From assembly GCF_000422925.1 (NCBI RefSeq), contig NZ_AUGZ01000009.1:124001-188000 (forward strand): a stretch of 64,000 nt of DNA, read 5' to 3'. Position 1 is the stretch's first letter; each line of letters starts with the position of its first letter. The DNA comes from Paludibacterium yongneupense DSM 18731 (GTDB taxonomy: Bacteria; Pseudomonadota; Gammaproteobacteria; Burkholderiales; Chromobacteriaceae). The translations under genes were made by a program, and so were the position numbers. The notes under the pieces were generated by a model. The model was given only the letters and a program-made list of their open reading frames with translations. It ran no database searches and had not been told where the DNA came from. Below are positions 1 through 10,398 of this stretch, one piece after another.

Positions 1-1346
1 CGACGCCGTTTTTCATGGCCTTGACGCTCTTGTTTGCCGGCGGTGCCGGGCGCGAGCTGATTGGGCGTCGCCATGGCCGCAGCGTGGTGATGATTCTGAT
101 CGGTTGTATCGGGCTCACGGATACCGGGCATCAGATGACGCCGATGGTTGCAACGCTGACCGGTTTTGCGGCGGCGTTCTATGCCCTGGTGCGCGGTTTG
201 CGTTCGCCCGCTCTGGCCGGCGCTCTGCTCGGGGCTGCCAGCGTCGTGCTGTTCTTGTCCAGCAGCCTGCTCGAGGTGATGCTGCTATGGTCGGTAGTGC
301 TGATGCTGCCCGCCTTCTCGGCCTGGCGGCGCAAGCCCCATGCGATCATGGTGGCCATGGCCGTCCTGTTCGGTTTGCCGCTGTCCCTGATCTGGCCTGT
401 CGGCTTCGCCCATCATTTTCCGGCTGAATTCGCCATCTGGTGGCAGCACTATGCGCTCGGTCCGCTGGATGGTTTCGCCCGGCTCGGTCTGTTTCACGGT
501 TTCGGCTACTATTTCAAAACGTCGGTCTGGTATGCGTGGCCGGCGTGGCCGCTGGCGGGCTGGACCTTGTATCGCAGCCGCCGCTACGACGAACCGGTGC
601 TGCAGCTGCCCCTGATGTTCTTCGGAGTCGTGATGGTGCTGCTGACCCTGTCCGACCGGCAGGGGGCCGAGTACACGATGCCGCTGCTGTTGCCGCTGGC
701 GATGCTGGCCGCCGTCGAACTCGACAGTCTCAAGCGTGGAGCCGCCGCCTTTCTCAACTGGTTCGCGCTGATGACCTTCGGCTTTTTCGGGCTGCTGATC
801 TGGTTCGGCTGGGCGGCGATGAATTATGGCTGGCCGGCCGAGCTGGCCGAACGCGCGCGCTTTTTCAGCCCCTACTATCGCGTGCACATTTCCTGGCTCG
901 GTGCCGGCTGCGCACTGCTTGCGACTCTGGTCTGGGTCTGGGCCCTGACGCGGCGCAATCTGCGCGGGCGGCAGGCCTTGACCAACTGGAGTGCCGGCAT
1001 CACCCTGTTCTGGGGGTTGGCGATGACCTTGTGGCTGCCGTGGCTGGATGCGACCAAGAGCTACCGGCCCGTGGTCGGGCAGATGCTGGCGGCCTTGCCG
1101 CCGGGGGCGCGCAACGCCTGCATCGCCGTGCCCGATGCGTTGCGGCTCGCGCGCATCAGCTGGGCGTATTACGGCGGCTTGCACTTGCTGCCCTATCTCA
1201 GCGACAGCGATATCCGCTGCGACTGGCGGCTGGTCCAGCGCCAGGAGAACGAGCCGGAGTCGGCCCCCGGCTGGCGCGCCGTCTGGAGCGGCAGCCGTCC
1301 GCGCGACAAGCGTGAAGTCTATACCCTGCAACAGCGGCTGCCATAG
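1..1346 (+). CDS. Multi-pass membrane glycosyltransferase-like protein (ArnT/GT39-like), 5' end outside window
   Basis: The reading frame is open to the left edge, so the gene begins upstream; the first in-window ATG is at 15 but is probably internal. About 440 residues are visible. Many hydrophobic helices occupy residues 1-340, and a soluble tail of about 90 residues contains Cys and Trp-rich stretches. This resembles the C-terminal half of lipid-linked-sugar transferases of the ArnT/PMT type, which glycosylate lipid A or proteins from the periplasmic face. The catalytic N-terminal loop with its acidic residues would lie outside the window, so the family call rests on topology and general resemblance only. 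It ends 21 bp from the convergent aacS gene. Confidence 0.5.
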   Translation, partial: TPFFMALTLLFAGGAGRELIGRRHGRSVVMILIGCIGLTDTGHQMTPMVATLTGFAAAFYALVRGLRSPALAGALLGAASVVLFLSSSLLEVMLLWSVVLMLPAFSAWRRKPHAIMVAMAVLFGLPLSLIWPVGFAHHFPAEFAIWWQHYALGPLDGFARLGLFHGFGYYFKTSVWYAWPAWPLAGWTLYRSRRYDEPVLQLPLMFFGVVMVLLTLSDRQGAEYTMPLLLPLAMLAAVELDSLKRGAAAFLNWFALMTFGFFGLLIWFGWAAMNYGWPAELAERARFFSPYYRVHISWLGAGCALLATLVWVWALTRRNLRGRQALTNWSAGITLFWGLAMTLWLPWLDATKSYRPVVGQMLAALPPGARNACIAVPDALRLARISWAYYGGLHLLPYLSDSDIRCDWRLVQRQENEPESAPGWRAVWSGSRPRDKREVYTLQQRLP

Positions 1347-1367
1347 CGCGGTCGCCGCCGTTTCGCC

Positions 1368-3311
1368 TCAGCTGGCGAGTTCGGGGCGGTCGATGAAGTC
1401 GGCAAGCGACTCGGGGTTGGCGAGTGCCGCAACGTTGTCCACCGTTTCGCCATGGATGACTTTCTTGACCGCGAGTTCGACGATTTTTCCGCTGACGGTG
1501 CGCGGAATATCGTTGACTGCCACGATGCGGGCCGGGACGTGGCGCGGGCTGGCCCCATCTGCGATGCGGCGGCGCAGCCTTTCCTCCAGTGCGGTATCGA
1601 GTACGGCGCCCGCGGCCAGGCGCACGAACAGTACGATGCGCTCGTCGCCTTGCCAGCGCTGACCGACTGCCAGCGCTTCTTCTATTTCCGCGCAGTTCTC
1701 CACTTGACGATAGATCTCCGCCGTGCCGATGCGAACGCCGCCGGGATTGAGCACGGCATCCGAGCGGCCATGAATCACCATACCGTTCTGCGCCGTGATC
1801 TCCGCATAATCGCCATGACACCAGATGCCTGGAAAACGTTCGAAATACGCGTGCCGGTAACGCGTCCCGTCGGTGTCGTTCCAAAAACCCAGCGGCTGTG
1901 ACGGAAACGGCTGCGTGCATACCAGCTCGCCCTTTTCCTCACGTAGCGGCCTGCCTTGCGGGTCGACGACATCCACCGCCATTCCGAGACCGCGGCATTG
2001 CAACTGGCCGCGCCAGACCGGCAGATTCACTGCGCCGAGCGCAAAGCAGGAAACGATGTCGGTGCCGCCCGAAATCGACGCGAGATGCACATCGCGCTTC
2101 ACGCTGCGGTAGACCCAGTCGAAACGTTCCGCCGATAGCGGCGAGCCGGTCGAGAACAGAGTGCGCAGCGCGTCGAGGCGGTACTCGCGTCCCGGTTCCA
2201 GCCCCGACTTGGCTATGGCATCCAGAAATTTGGCGGAGGTGCCGAAATGGGTGACGCGCGCTTCGTCGGCCAGTCGCCACAGGGCATGGCCGCCCGCCGC
2301 CAATGGCGCGCCGTCGTACAAAACCAGGGTTGCGTCGCAGGCCAGCGCGCTGGCCTGCCAGTTCCACATCATCCAGCCGCAGGTCGTGTAGTAGAACAGA
2401 CGATCGTCGCGGTGGATGTCGCCATGCAGCAGATGCTCCTTCACATGCTGCAGCAGGGTTCCCCCGGCCCCGTGCACGATGCACTTCGGTTTGCCGGTAG
2501 TGCCGCTGGAATAGAGAATGAACAGCGGGTGGTTGAACGGCAGGCGAACGAATCGCGGCTGTCCGCCCGGATGGGGAGCCAGCCAGTCCTCGAGCGCGAT
2601 CCCGTGGCGCGGCATGGGCATATCGTCGTCCGGCGCGAGCAGGACGATTTTTTCCAGCGTGGGCAGGGCCGTGGCGATCGACTCCACGCGCTGTGCCGTG
2701 CTGATCCGCTTGCCGTTGTAGCGAAAGGCGGCGACGCAGAACAGGAGGCGCGGTGCGGCCTGCCCGAAACGGTCGACGGCGGCATCGATGCCGAAGTCGG
2801 GCGAGCAACTGGTCCAGATCGCACCGATGCTCGCGCAGGCGAGCATGGCCGCCAGCGTCTCCGGGATGTGGGTCATATAGGCCGCGACACGGTCGCCGGC
2901 GACGATGCCATGGGCGAGCAAGGCCTGTTGCAGGCGGGCGACTTCATGGCGCAGGCGGTCCCGGCTCCAGGTCCGGGCAGTGCCGTCTTCGGCATACGCG
3001 ATCAGAGCCGGCGTCGTGCCCGTGCGCCGCAGCAGGTTTTCCGCATAGTTGAGCCGGGCCTGCGGGAAAAACCGTGCCTGCCGCATTGTGGCCGCCGGCT
3101 GCAATGCGATTGCACCGCGTTCGCCTGTGATACCGGCGTAATCCCATACGCGCTCCCAGAAGGCCGAGGTATCGGCTATGCTCCAGCTCCATAGTGCGGA
3201 GTAGTCGGGCAGGTCCCTGTTCAGGGTCGTGCAGGCGAGGCGCTGGAAGGCGGTCAGATGACTGCCGGCTATTCGCGCGGCAGACGGTTGCCACAAGGCT
3301 TCTTCATTCAT
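1368..3311 (-). CDS. aacS: Acetoacetyl-CoA synthetase
   Basis: Predicted acetoacetate:CoA ligase (AMP-forming), 647 residues, the usual size. The adenylation P-loop-like motif YSSGTTGKPK lies near residues 264-273 and the C-terminal SGKIVE lysine motif near 607. An N-terminal ACAS-type domain precedes them. It is the last gene of the liu operon and activates the acetoacetate released by HMG-CoA lyase, so that leucine carbon can enter acetoacetyl-CoA. The ATG at 3311 is chosen because the frame upstream is only the out-of-frame shadow of mvaB. The start overlaps the mvaB stop by 8 bp, which points to translational coupling. Confidence 0.93.
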   Translation of the reverse strand: MNEEALWQPSAARIAGSHLTAFQRLACTTLNRDLPDYSALWSWSIADTSAFWERVWDYAGITGERGAIALQPAATMRQARFFPQARLNYAENLLRRTGTTPALIAYAEDGTARTWSRDRLRHEVARLQQALLAHGIVAGDRVAAYMTHIPETLAAMLACASIGAIWTSCSPDFGIDAAVDRFGQAAPRLLFCVAAFRYNGKRISTAQRVESIATALPTLEKIVLLAPDDDMPMPRHGIALEDWLAPHPGGQPRFVRLPFNHPLFILYSSGTTGKPKCIVHGAGGTLLQHVKEHLLHGDIHRDDRLFYYTTCGWMMWNWQASALACDATLVLYDGAPLAAGGHALWRLADEARVTHFGTSAKFLDAIAKSGLEPGREYRLDALRTLFSTGSPLSAERFDWVYRSVKRDVHLASISGGTDIVSCFALGAVNLPVWRGQLQCRGLGMAVDVVDPQGRPLREEKGELVCTQPFPSQPLGFWNDTDGTRYRHAYFERFPGIWCHGDYAEITAQNGMVIHGRSDAVLNPGGVRIGTAEIYRQVENCAEIEEALAVGQRWQGDERIVLFVRLAAGAVLDTALEERLRRRIADGASPRHVPARIVAVNDIPRTVSGKIVELAVKKVIHGETVDNVAALANPESLADFIDRPELAS

Positions 3312-4212
3312 GTCGGTCTCCCGGGACAGCCATCGCGCGCGCAACCCGGGAATCGGGCTGGCGCCCGAGAGCGGCGCAGATGAAATGGACGGTGTCGAGC
3401 AGGCGCGGCAGATCGATGCCGCAATCCAGGCCCTCGCCCGCGAGCAGGTAAACCAGATCTTCGCTCGCGACATTGCCGCTGGCCCCGGCGGCGAAGGGGC
3501 AGCCGCCAAGACCGGCCACCGAAGCGTCGAAGCGGCGGATGCCGGCTTCGAGTGCCGCATAGATATTCGCAATGGCCATGCCGCGGGTATCGTGGAAGTG
3601 GCCGACCAGGCTTCGACGCGCGATGTGCATGGCTGCCGCGTCGAAGGCGGCCAGTATCGTCTGCGGCGTGCCGCAGCCTATGGTGTCGCCGAGTGAAATT
3701 TCGTGGCAGCCCATGGCGGACAGGGCCGCCGCCACGCGGGCGACATCGCGCGGGGCAACAGCGCCCTGATAGGGGCAACCGGCGATGCAGGAGACATAGC
3801 CGCGCACCGCGATGCCGGCGTCGCGCGCGCGCGCGCAAACGTCGGCGTAGCGCGCGAGGCTGTCATCGATGCCGCAGCCGAGGTTGTGCTGGCTGAACGC
3901 CTCGCTGGCGGAGGCAAACACCGCGATATCGCACGCGCCGGCCGACTGCGCCGCTGCGAAGCCGCGCAGATTGGGAACCAGCACCGGATAGCGGGTGCGG
4001 GATTCGCCCGCGAATGCCGCCAGCACTTCCGCGCTGCCTTCCATCGCGGCGACCCGGCGCGCCGAGACGAAGGCGCCGGCTTCCACGCTGGGAAAGCCGC
4101 ACCCGCTCAGACGGCGGATCAATTCGATGCGCTGCGCCACCGATAGCTGCCGGCTCTCGTTCTGCAGGCCATCGCGCGCGCCGACCTCGGTGATATGGAC
4201 AAAATCAGTCAT
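3304..4212 (-). CDS. mvaB: Hydroxymethylglutaryl-CoA lyase
   Basis: Splits 3-hydroxy-3-methylglutaryl-CoA into acetyl-CoA and acetoacetate, the last step of leucine breakdown. The protein has 302 residues, the full family length. GARDGLQNE at residues 11-19 is the catalytic Arg-Asp motif of the DRE-TIM metallolyases, FHDTRG supplies a metal-binding His, and GLGGCPFA near residue 237 carries the catalytic Cys of this family. It overlaps liuD by 8 bp upstream and aacS by 8 bp downstream, so it is embedded in the operon. Also called liuE in Pseudomonas-type clusters. Confidence 0.95.
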   Translation of the reverse strand: MTDFVHITEVGARDGLQNESRQLSVAQRIELIRRLSGCGFPSVEAGAFVSARRVAAMEGSAEVLAAFAGESRTRYPVLVPNLRGFAAAQSAGACDIAVFASASEAFSQHNLGCGIDDSLARYADVCARARDAGIAVRGYVSCIAGCPYQGAVAPRDVARVAAALSAMGCHEISLGDTIGCGTPQTILAAFDAAAMHIARRSLVGHFHDTRGMAIANIYAALEAGIRRFDASVAGLGGCPFAAGASGNVASEDLVYLLAGEGLDCGIDLPRLLDTVHFICAALGRQPDSRVARAMAVPGDRHE

Positions 4213-6178
4213 CGGCCGCCCCCTCTTCGTCGGCCTTGAATTCGATCAGCAGATCGCCTTCATCGACGCGGTCGCCCTCCTGCCGCAACAGGGCGACCAG
4301 CTTCCCCGTCGCTGGCGCCGTGATCATGTGTTCCATTTTCATCGCTTCGAGCACCATCAGTGCCGTGCCGGCGACGACGCGGGTCCCCGGCTGGCACAGG
4401 CAGGCCGCGACCCGGCCCGGCAGCGGTGCGTACAGCGAGCCGGCCTGCGCGGCGCGCGGCGCGCGAGCGTCGTCGGGCAGCGCCACCGTCAGCCGCTTGC
4501 CGGGGGTGAACAGCACGCGCTCGTGTCCCACGCGCACGCAGTGCGCGCGGTAAAGCCGGCCATCGAGCCGGACGGCGAGCTCGGGCGCCGTTCCTTGTAT
4601 ATGACTGGCCCGCAGACTTCCGGCGCCGGTATCGATCTCGATGTCCTGGCCCTGCCAGGTCAGGGTCAGGGCAGGGTGCCCGCAAAAGACAATGCGCCGG
4701 CGTCGCGGCGCGTTCAGCCGCCATCCGTTCAACAGCGACCAGGCGTCGCCGCCCGGATGTTCCTGCCACAGGGCTTCGGCCAGCGCCAGCAGGGCCAACT
4801 GCCAGGGGGCGGCCTCCGGGGGGCATGACAGTGCCCGCCCTCCCGCCGCTATCAATCCGGTGTCGTAATCGCCGCGCGCGTAGTCTTCGCTGTTGGCGAT
4901 GGCGGCCAGCAGATCGAGATTGGTCGCGACGCCCGCGATCCGGAAGTCCGCGAGCTGCTGCCGCAAGCGGTTCAGCGCTTGTGCACGGTCTTCGCCCCAG
5001 ACGATCAGTTTGGCTATCATCGAATCATAGTCCGGCGTCACGGTGTCGCCCTCTTCCAGCGCACTGTCGACGCGGCCATGCGGAGAGTCGGGCGCACGCA
5101 GATAAACGACCCGGCCGCTGCCCGGATGGAAGTCGTGCGCGGGGTCTTCTGCGCAGAGCCGGGCCTCGAACGCATGGCCGCGGCAGACGATTCCGCTCTG
5201 TGCCAGCGGCAGCGGCTGGCCAGCGGCGATGCGCAACTGCCATTCCACCAGGTCTAGACCGGTGATCATTTCGGTGACCGGGTGTTCGACTTGCAGGCGG
5301 GTGTTCATTTCCATGAAGTAGAAGTCGCGGCTGTCGCGCTCGACGATGAATTCGACCGTACCTGCGCCCCGGTAGCCGACCGAGCGCGCAACGGCGCAGG
5401 CTGCCTCGCCCAGCGCCTGGCGCTGCGCGGGAGAGAGGCCAGGGGCCGGCGCTTCCTCCATGACTTTCTGATACCGCCGCTGCACCGAGCAGTCGCGTTC
5501 GAACAGGTGCACGGTATCGCCGCTGGCGTCGGCGAAGACTTGCACCTCGATATGCCGCGCCCGCGGCAGATAGCGCTCGAGCAACACCCTGTCGTCGCCG
5601 AAGCAGGCAAGCGCTTCGCGGCGGCAGGCCGCCAACTCGCGGGCAAATTCCCCCGCGGCGGCGACGATGCGCATGCCGCGCCCGCCGCCACCGTTCGCGG
5701 CTTTGATCAGGAGCGGGTATGAGAGCGCATCGGCTTCGCGCTTCAGACGCGGCTCGTCTTGCTCCGCACCGTGGTAGCCGGGTAGCAACGGGACGCCGCT
5801 GCCGGCCAGGCAGGCTTTGGCCGCGCTTTTCGAGCCCATCGTGGCCATTGCTTCCGGCGACGGGCCGATGAAAACCAGTCCTTGCTGCTGGCAGCGGGTG
5901 GCAAGCAGGGGATTCTCGGATAGAAAGCCATATCCGGGATGAATGGCCTGGGCGCCGCACGCGCAGGCGGCGGCGACGATGGCGTCGATGTCCAGGTAGG
6001 CGCCAGCCGCACCCAGCGGCCAGGCGCGATCCGACTGGCGCACGAAATAGGCATCGGCGTCGATGTCGGTGTAGACCGCGACGCATTCGATGCCAAGCCG
6101 ATGCGCGGTGCGCATGATGCGGGCGGCGATTTCGCCGCGATTGGCCACCAGAATGCGGTCGAACGGGCGTTCATTCAT
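4205..6178 (-). CDS. liuD: Methylcrotonyl-CoA carboxylase, biotin-carrying alpha subunit
   Basis: Biotin carboxylase plus biotin carrier of 3-methylcrotonyl-CoA carboxylase, 657 residues. The N-terminal biotin carboxylase domain begins with [10 protein letters not shown], and the ATP-grasp glycine loop GGGGRG is at residues 163-168. The C-terminal carrier domain holds EAMKMEH, with the biotinylated lysine at about residue 614. Its partner is liuB. The position between liuC and mvaB separates it from acetyl-CoA or propionyl-CoA carboxylase subunits, which would otherwise look alike. The ATG at 6178 overlaps the end of liuC by 4 bp. Confidence 0.94.
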   Translation of the reverse strand: MNERPFDRILVANRGEIAARIMRTAHRLGIECVAVYTDIDADAYFVRQSDRAWPLGAAGAYLDIDAIVAAACACGAQAIHPGYGFLSENPLLATRCQQQGLVFIGPSPEAMATMGSKSAAKACLAGSGVPLLPGYHGAEQDEPRLKREADALSYPLLIKAANGGGGRGMRIVAAAGEFARELAACRREALACFGDDRVLLERYLPRARHIEVQVFADASGDTVHLFERDCSVQRRYQKVMEEAPAPGLSPAQRQALGEAACAVARSVGYRGAGTVEFIVERDSRDFYFMEMNTRLQVEHPVTEMITGLDLVEWQLRIAAGQPLPLAQSGIVCRGHAFEARLCAEDPAHDFHPGSGRVVYLRAPDSPHGRVDSALEEGDTVTPDYDSMIAKLIVWGEDRAQALNRLRQQLADFRIAGVATNLDLLAAIANSEDYARGDYDTGLIAAGGRALSCPPEAAPWQLALLALAEALWQEHPGGDAWSLLNGWRLNAPRRRRIVFCGHPALTLTWQGQDIEIDTGAGSLRASHIQGTAPELAVRLDGRLYRAHCVRVGHERVLFTPGKRLTVALPDDARAPRAAQAGSLYAPLPGRVAACLCQPGTRVVAGTALMVLEAMKMEHMITAPATGKLVALLRQEGDRVDEGDLLIEFKADEEGAADD

Positions 6179-6969
6179 TGCCCCTCCCTGCGCCAGGATG
6201 GCAGGCGCTTTTCAAAGAAGGCGGCAATACCCTCGCGCGCTTCGTCGCTGCTGCGAATCAACGCCAGGCGCCGGACAGTATCGGCGCGCAAGGCCGCATC
6301 GCCGGCGCCGCCGCCCGCCCGCACGCGCCGCAGCAAATCCTTGCATGCGCTCTGTGCCCCGGGCGCCCCCCGTTTCAAGGTGTCGCACAGTCGGTCGAGC
6401 TGGAGGTCCAGGCCGCTTGCCTCCGTCTCGACGAGATGCACAAGCCCCAGCCTGAGCGCCTCGTCGGCATCGAAGCGTTCTCCGGACAAGGCGTAGCGCG
6501 AAGCCTGCCGCTGGCCGATGGCATCGACGACATAGGGTGCAATGGTGGCGGGAATCAGTCCGAGACGGACTTCGCTCAGCGCGAAATGCGCATCGCGAGC
6601 GGCCAGGACGATATCGCAGGCGGCGGCCAGTCCGAGACCGCCGCCGATGGCCGCCCCCTGTACACGGGCCAGCACCGGCTGCGGCATCTGTGCGAGTCTC
6701 TGCAGCAGCTCGGCCAGCGTATCGGCGTCGTCGCGATTGTGCCGGGCATCGAGGTCGCCCATGCGCCGCATCCAGTCGAGATCGGCGCCGGCGCAGAAAT
6801 CCCGGCCGCGCCCGCCGAGCGCGACGACGCGGATGTCGGGGCGCGGCGCCAATTCGGCCAGCGTATGCGTGAGTGCGGCGATCAGCGCCTCGTCAAGGGC
6901 GTTGCGGCGTGCCGGGCGGTTAAGCCAGAGGTGAGCGATGCCGGCGTCCAGTTCCAGTTCGAGCTCCAT
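6175..6969 (-). CDS. liuC: Methylglutaconyl-CoA hydratase (enoyl-CoA hydratase family)
   Basis: A 264-residue crotonase-fold protein that should hydrate 3-methylglutaconyl-CoA to HMG-CoA. The substrate-binding NRPARRNAL segment near residue 18 and the glycine-rich GGGLGLAAACDI oxyanion-hole region near residue 109 are clear. Sequence alone cannot separate it from other enoyl-CoA hydratases; the call depends on its place between the two methylcrotonyl-CoA carboxylase subunit genes. It overlaps liuD by 4 bp and starts 9 bp after liuB. Confidence 0.88.
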   Translation of the reverse strand: MELELELDAGIAHLWLNRPARRNALDEALIAALTHTLAELAPRPDIRVVALGGRGRDFCAGADLDWMRRMGDLDARHNRDDADTLAELLQRLAQMPQPVLARVQGAAIGGGLGLAAACDIVLAARDAHFALSEVRLGLIPATIAPYVVDAIGQRQASRYALSGERFDADEALRLGLVHLVETEASGLDLQLDRLCDTLKRGAPGAQSACKDLLRRVRAGGGAGDAALRADTVRRLALIRSSDEAREGIAAFFEKRLPSWRREGQ

Positions 6970-6978
6970 CTTGTCTCC

Positions 6979-8544
6979 CTACATGCGGAATACGCCGAAC
7001 CGCGTCGCTTCGCGTGGCGCCGTGCTGGCCACTCCGAGCGCCAGCGCCAGCATATCGCGCGTCGCCGCCGGGTCGATCACGCCGTCGTCCCACAGCCGAG
7101 CGCTGGCGTAGTAGGGATGTCCCTGGCGCTCGTACTGGCGGCGGATGGAATCGTCCCCGCCTTCTTGTCCGACCCGGCTCAGTACCGCTGCGGCTTGCTC
7201 GCCGCCCATCACCGATATCCGGCTGTTGGGCCACATCCAGATGAAGCGCGGGCCGAAAGCGCGACCGCACATGCCGTAGTTGCCGGCGCCGAAGCTGCCG
7301 CCGATGATGACGGTGAATTTGGGGACATTGGCACAGGCCACTGCCGTCACCAGTTTGGCGCCATCGCGCGCAATGCCGGCCTGCTCGTATTTGCGTCCGA
7401 CCATGAAGCCGGTGATGTTCTGCAGAAAAATCAGTGGAATGCCGCGCTGGCAGCACAGCTCGACGAAGTGCGCGCCCTTGAGCGCGGATTGGGCGAACAG
7501 GATCCCGTTGTTGGCGATGATGCCGACACGGTGGCCGTCGAGCCGCGCGAAACCGGTGACCAGGGTCGTGCCGTATTCCTGTTTGAACTCATCGAATCCG
7601 GACGCGTCGACCAGACGCATGATGACTTCGCGCACATCGTAGCTTTTCTTGCCGTCGGCCGGGATGACCCCATGCAGCTCCAGCGGCGAGTAGTGCGGTG
7701 CAGGCGCTGTTGCGGTGACGGCCGGTGCGTCCGCCCCCGGCAGCGCGGCGACCAGTCCGCGCGCGAGGGCCAGCGCATGCCGGTCGTCGTGGGCGAGATA
7801 GTCGGCTACGCCCGACTGGCGGGTATGGACATGGGCGCCTCCCAGCGTTTCGGCATCGACTTCCTCGCCGGTTGCCGCCCGCACCAGCGGAGGGCCGCCC
7901 AGGAAAATCGTGCCCTGATTCTCGACGATGATCGTTTGGTCGCTCATGGCCGGTACGTAGGCTCCGCCTGCCGTGCACGAACCCATGACCACCGCGATCT
8001 GGGCGCAGCCGGCTGCCGAGAGCCGGGCCTGGTTGTAAAAAATGCGTCCGAAATGCTCGCGGTCGGGAAAGACTTCGTCCTGGAGCGGCAGAAAGGCCCC
8101 CCCCGAATCGACCAGATAGAGGCAAGGAAGGTGGTTTTCCGCGGCGATCTCTTGCGCGCGCAGATGTTTTTTTACCGTCATCGGGAAGTAACAGCCGCCT
8201 TTGACCGTGGCATCGTTGGCGACCAGCATGCACGGCAGGCCATGGATACGCCCGATTCCGCAGATGATTCCGGCTGCGGGCGCCTGCTGATCGTACATGC
8301 CCCAAGCCGCCAGTTGCGACAACTCCAGAAACGGCGAATCGGCATCGATCAGCAGTTCGATACGCTCGCGTGCGGGCAGCTTGCCGCGCGCGCGGTGCCT
8401 GGCCACAGCCTCTTCGCCGCCGCCGGCCGCCGCATGCGCGACCTGGGCGCGTAGATCCTCGCACAAGACGTGCATCGCTGCGGCATTGGCGTGAAATTCG
8501 TCTGAAGCGGGTGACAGACGCGATTGCAGGGGAGTCATGTTCAT
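6979..8544 (-). CDS. liuB: Methylcrotonyl-CoA carboxylase, carboxyltransferase beta subunit
   Basis: Transfers the carboxyl group from biotin on LiuD to 3-methylcrotonyl-CoA. The 521 residues are close to the family norm of about 535 and show the two-half crotonase-like carboxyltransferase fold. [19 protein letters not shown], near the middle of the first half, and a corresponding [16 protein letters not shown] in the second half are the oxyanion-hole and acyl-CoA regions typical of MCC beta. The gene overlaps liuA by 4 bp (8541-8544). Confidence 0.94.
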   Translation of the reverse strand: MNMTPLQSRLSPASDEFHANAAAMHVLCEDLRAQVAHAAAGGGEEAVARHRARGKLPARERIELLIDADSPFLELSQLAAWGMYDQQAPAAGIICGIGRIHGLPCMLVANDATVKGGCYFPMTVKKHLRAQEIAAENHLPCLYLVDSGGAFLPLQDEVFPDREHFGRIFYNQARLSAAGCAQIAVVMGSCTAGGAYVPAMSDQTIIVENQGTIFLGGPPLVRAATGEEVDAETLGGAHVHTRQSGVADYLAHDDRHALALARGLVAALPGADAPAVTATAPAPHYSPLELHGVIPADGKKSYDVREVIMRLVDASGFDEFKQEYGTTLVTGFARLDGHRVGIIANNGILFAQSALKGAHFVELCCQRGIPLIFLQNITGFMVGRKYEQAGIARDGAKLVTAVACANVPKFTVIIGGSFGAGNYGMCGRAFGPRFIWMWPNSRISVMGGEQAAAVLSRVGQEGGDDSIRRQYERQGHPYYASARLWDDGVIDPAATRDMLALALGVASTAPREATRFGVFRM

Positions 8545-9710
8545 CCCTGCCCGGCCATGAGTTCGCGTCCGATCAGCCAGCGCCGGATCTCGCTGGTGCC
8601 CGCCCCGATTTCGTACAGCTTGGCGTCACGCAGCAGGCGGCCGGCCGGGCTGTCGTTGACATAGCCATTGCCTCCCAGGCACTGGATCGCTTCCAGCGCC
8701 ATCCGTGTGGCGTTTTCTGCCGCATACAATATGGCTCCTGCCGCGTCCTTGCGCACCTGGCGCGTTTCTCCGCTGCGATCCAGCGCCTGTCCAACGCTAT
8801 AGACGTAGGCCCGTGCCGAGCTCAGCGCGACGTACATGTCGGCCAGCTTGCCTTGCATCAGTTGGAAGTCGCCGATGCGCTGCCCGAATTGGCGGCGTTC
8901 TGCGAGATAGGGCAGAACCAGGTCGAGGCAGGCCTGCATGATTCCGAGCGGGCCGGCTGCCAGAACCGCGCGTTCATAGTCGAGTCCGCTCATCAATACC
9001 CGCGTGCCGCCCCCCACTTCGCCCAATACATTCTCTCGCGGGACTTCGCAGCGGTCGAAGAAGAGCGGGCAGGTGTTAGAACCGCGCATTCCCAGCTTGT
9101 CGAGGCGGGGGCCGGTGCTGAAACCCGGAGACGACGATTCGACCAGGAAGGCGGTGATTTCGCCGTTCCTTGCTTGCGGGTCGGTCCTGGCGTAAACCAC
9201 GATCACATCGGCGTCGCCGCCATTGGTGATCCACATTTTCGATCCGTCGAGCACGAAGCGCTCGCCATGGGCTTCGGCACGACAGCGCATGCCGAGTACA
9301 TCCGATCCGGCCTCCGGTTCGGACATTGCCAGTGCCCCGACCTGGCGTCCGGCAATCAGTTCCGGCAGATAGCGGCGTTTTTGCGCTTCCGTGCCGTGGC
9401 GCGCTATCTGATTGATGCAGAGATTGGAGTGTGCCGCGTAGGACAGGCCGACCGAGGCCGAGGCGCGACTGATCTCTTCCATGGCGACAATGTGTGCGAG
9501 ATAGCCCAATCGGCACCCGCCATAGTCTTCTTCGACCGTGATGCCGAGCGCGCCAAGCGCGCCGAGCCTGGGCCAGAGTTCGGCCGGGAAGAGGTTGTCG
9601 CGGTCTATGTCGGCCGCGCGAGGGGCGATTTCGCGTGCGGCGAAAGCGGCAACGCTGTCGCGCAGCATGGCGAGGTCGGTGCCCAGATCGAAGCTCAGTC
9701 CATTCGTCAT
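8541..9710 (-). CDS. liuA: Isovaleryl-CoA dehydrogenase
   Basis: FAD-dependent acyl-CoA dehydrogenase (389 residues) that oxidises isovaleryl-CoA to 3-methylcrotonyl-CoA and passes electrons to electron-transfer flavoprotein. [10 protein letters not shown] and KMWITNG are the classic acyl-CoA dehydrogenase signatures. The GLDYERAV segment near residue 245 contains the catalytic glutamate at the isovaleryl-specific position rather than the C-terminal position of medium-chain enzymes. It is the first structural gene of the operon; the ATG at 9710 is preceded by GGAGG at good spacing and by the LiuR-type promoter. Confidence 0.94.
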   Translation of the reverse strand: MTNGLSFDLGTDLAMLRDSVAAFAAREIAPRAADIDRDNLFPAELWPRLGALGALGITVEEDYGGCRLGYLAHIVAMEEISRASASVGLSYAAHSNLCINQIARHGTEAQKRRYLPELIAGRQVGALAMSEPEAGSDVLGMRCRAEAHGERFVLDGSKMWITNGGDADVIVVYARTDPQARNGEITAFLVESSSPGFSTGPRLDKLGMRGSNTCPLFFDRCEVPRENVLGEVGGGTRVLMSGLDYERAVLAAGPLGIMQACLDLVLPYLAERRQFGQRIGDFQLMQGKLADMYVALSSARAYVYSVGQALDRSGETRQVRKDAAGAILYAAENATRMALEAIQCLGGNGYVNDSPAGRLLRDAKLYEIGAGTSEIRRWLIGRELMAGQG

Positions 9711-9728
9711 GATGATCCTCCGTTTTTT

Positions 9729-9759
9729 TTATCATGAGTTACGTTTACGTAAACGTCAA
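9729..9759 (-). promoter_or_regulatory. liuA promoter with LiuR operator (perfect 16-bp palindrome)
   Basis: Read on the minus strand: a -35 box TTGACG (9754-9759), a 19-bp spacer and a -10-like TGATAA (9729-9734). The perfect palindrome ACGTTTACGTAAACGT (9741-9756) fills the spacer. An over-long 19-bp spacer carrying the operator is the hallmark of MerR-family promoters, which the regulator activates by underwinding DNA. The predicted start of transcription is about 12 nt before the liuA ATG. The core resembles the known LiuR motif of proteobacterial leucine-degradation genes. Confidence 0.85.
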
Positions 9760-9798
9760 TTGGCATTCACGACAAAACGGCTGGCAAGGCGGGCAGGG

Positions 9799-10188
9799 TC
9801 AGCCGCCGTTTTCGCCAGTGGCGAGAATTTGCAGACAGTGGTGTTCGAGGGTATCGATCTCGGCCAGCACGGCGTCGATATCACGCCGCTGCTGAAGGAG
9901 ACTCTGGCGGCGCTGAAGCAGCAATGACAGGAGTGCATGCGATTGTCCGGCCTCGTCGTTCGCCCTTTGGTAGAGGTCGAGAATCTCGCGTATCTCGGCG
10001 AGCGACAGGCCGATGCGTTTGCCGCGCAGTATCAACTTGAGCCGCGCGCGGTCGCGCCGCGTGTAGACGCGTTGACGGCCCGCCCGCACCGGTTCTATCA
10101 GTCCCTGCTCTTCATAGAAGCGGATCGTGCGTAGTGTGACGTCGAATTCTTGCGCGAGATCGGAAATACTGAAATTGTCGTGTTCCAT
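9799..10188 (-). CDS. liuR: MerR-family regulator of leucine/isovalerate degradation
   Basis: A 129-residue MerR-type regulator with the N-terminal winged helix (SISDLAQEFDVTLRTIRFYE, residues 6-25) and a long C-terminal dimerisation helix. It ends without the cysteine cluster of metal sensors, as expected for a regulator that responds to an acyl-CoA. It lies 88 bp upstream of liuA on the same strand, and the operator sits between the two genes. The ATG at 10188 is chosen; an in-frame ATG 30 bp upstream has no better ribosome-binding site. Confidence 0.88.
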   Translation of the reverse strand: MEHDNFSISDLAQEFDVTLRTIRFYEEQGLIEPVRAGRQRVYTRRDRARLKLILRGKRIGLSLAEIREILDLYQRANDEAGQSHALLSLLLQRRQSLLQQRRDIDAVLAEIDTLEHHCLQILATGENGG

Positions 10189-10398
10189 TGCAGCAGGGGG
10201 CCGTGGCGGACCCGTCATCCGGTGAGGGGTTGGCAACGAAGGCGAAATGCCGGCGTATGCATCGTGAGATGCTAGGATTGTAGCCGCTTTTTTCAAGCAG
10301 GTGCTTCGGCGATTCGGCGCTGGCGGACGAAGAGCGGCGCCGGGAACGCGGTTTTTCGCTACAATGCGGGCAAATCGATAGTGTCGCGAAAGGCCAAT

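Noticed and set aside
6178-8454. 758-codon plus-strand frame opposite liuC and liuB
   Set aside because: Shadow frame of two well-supported genes in high-GC DNA; no family features and no start signals.
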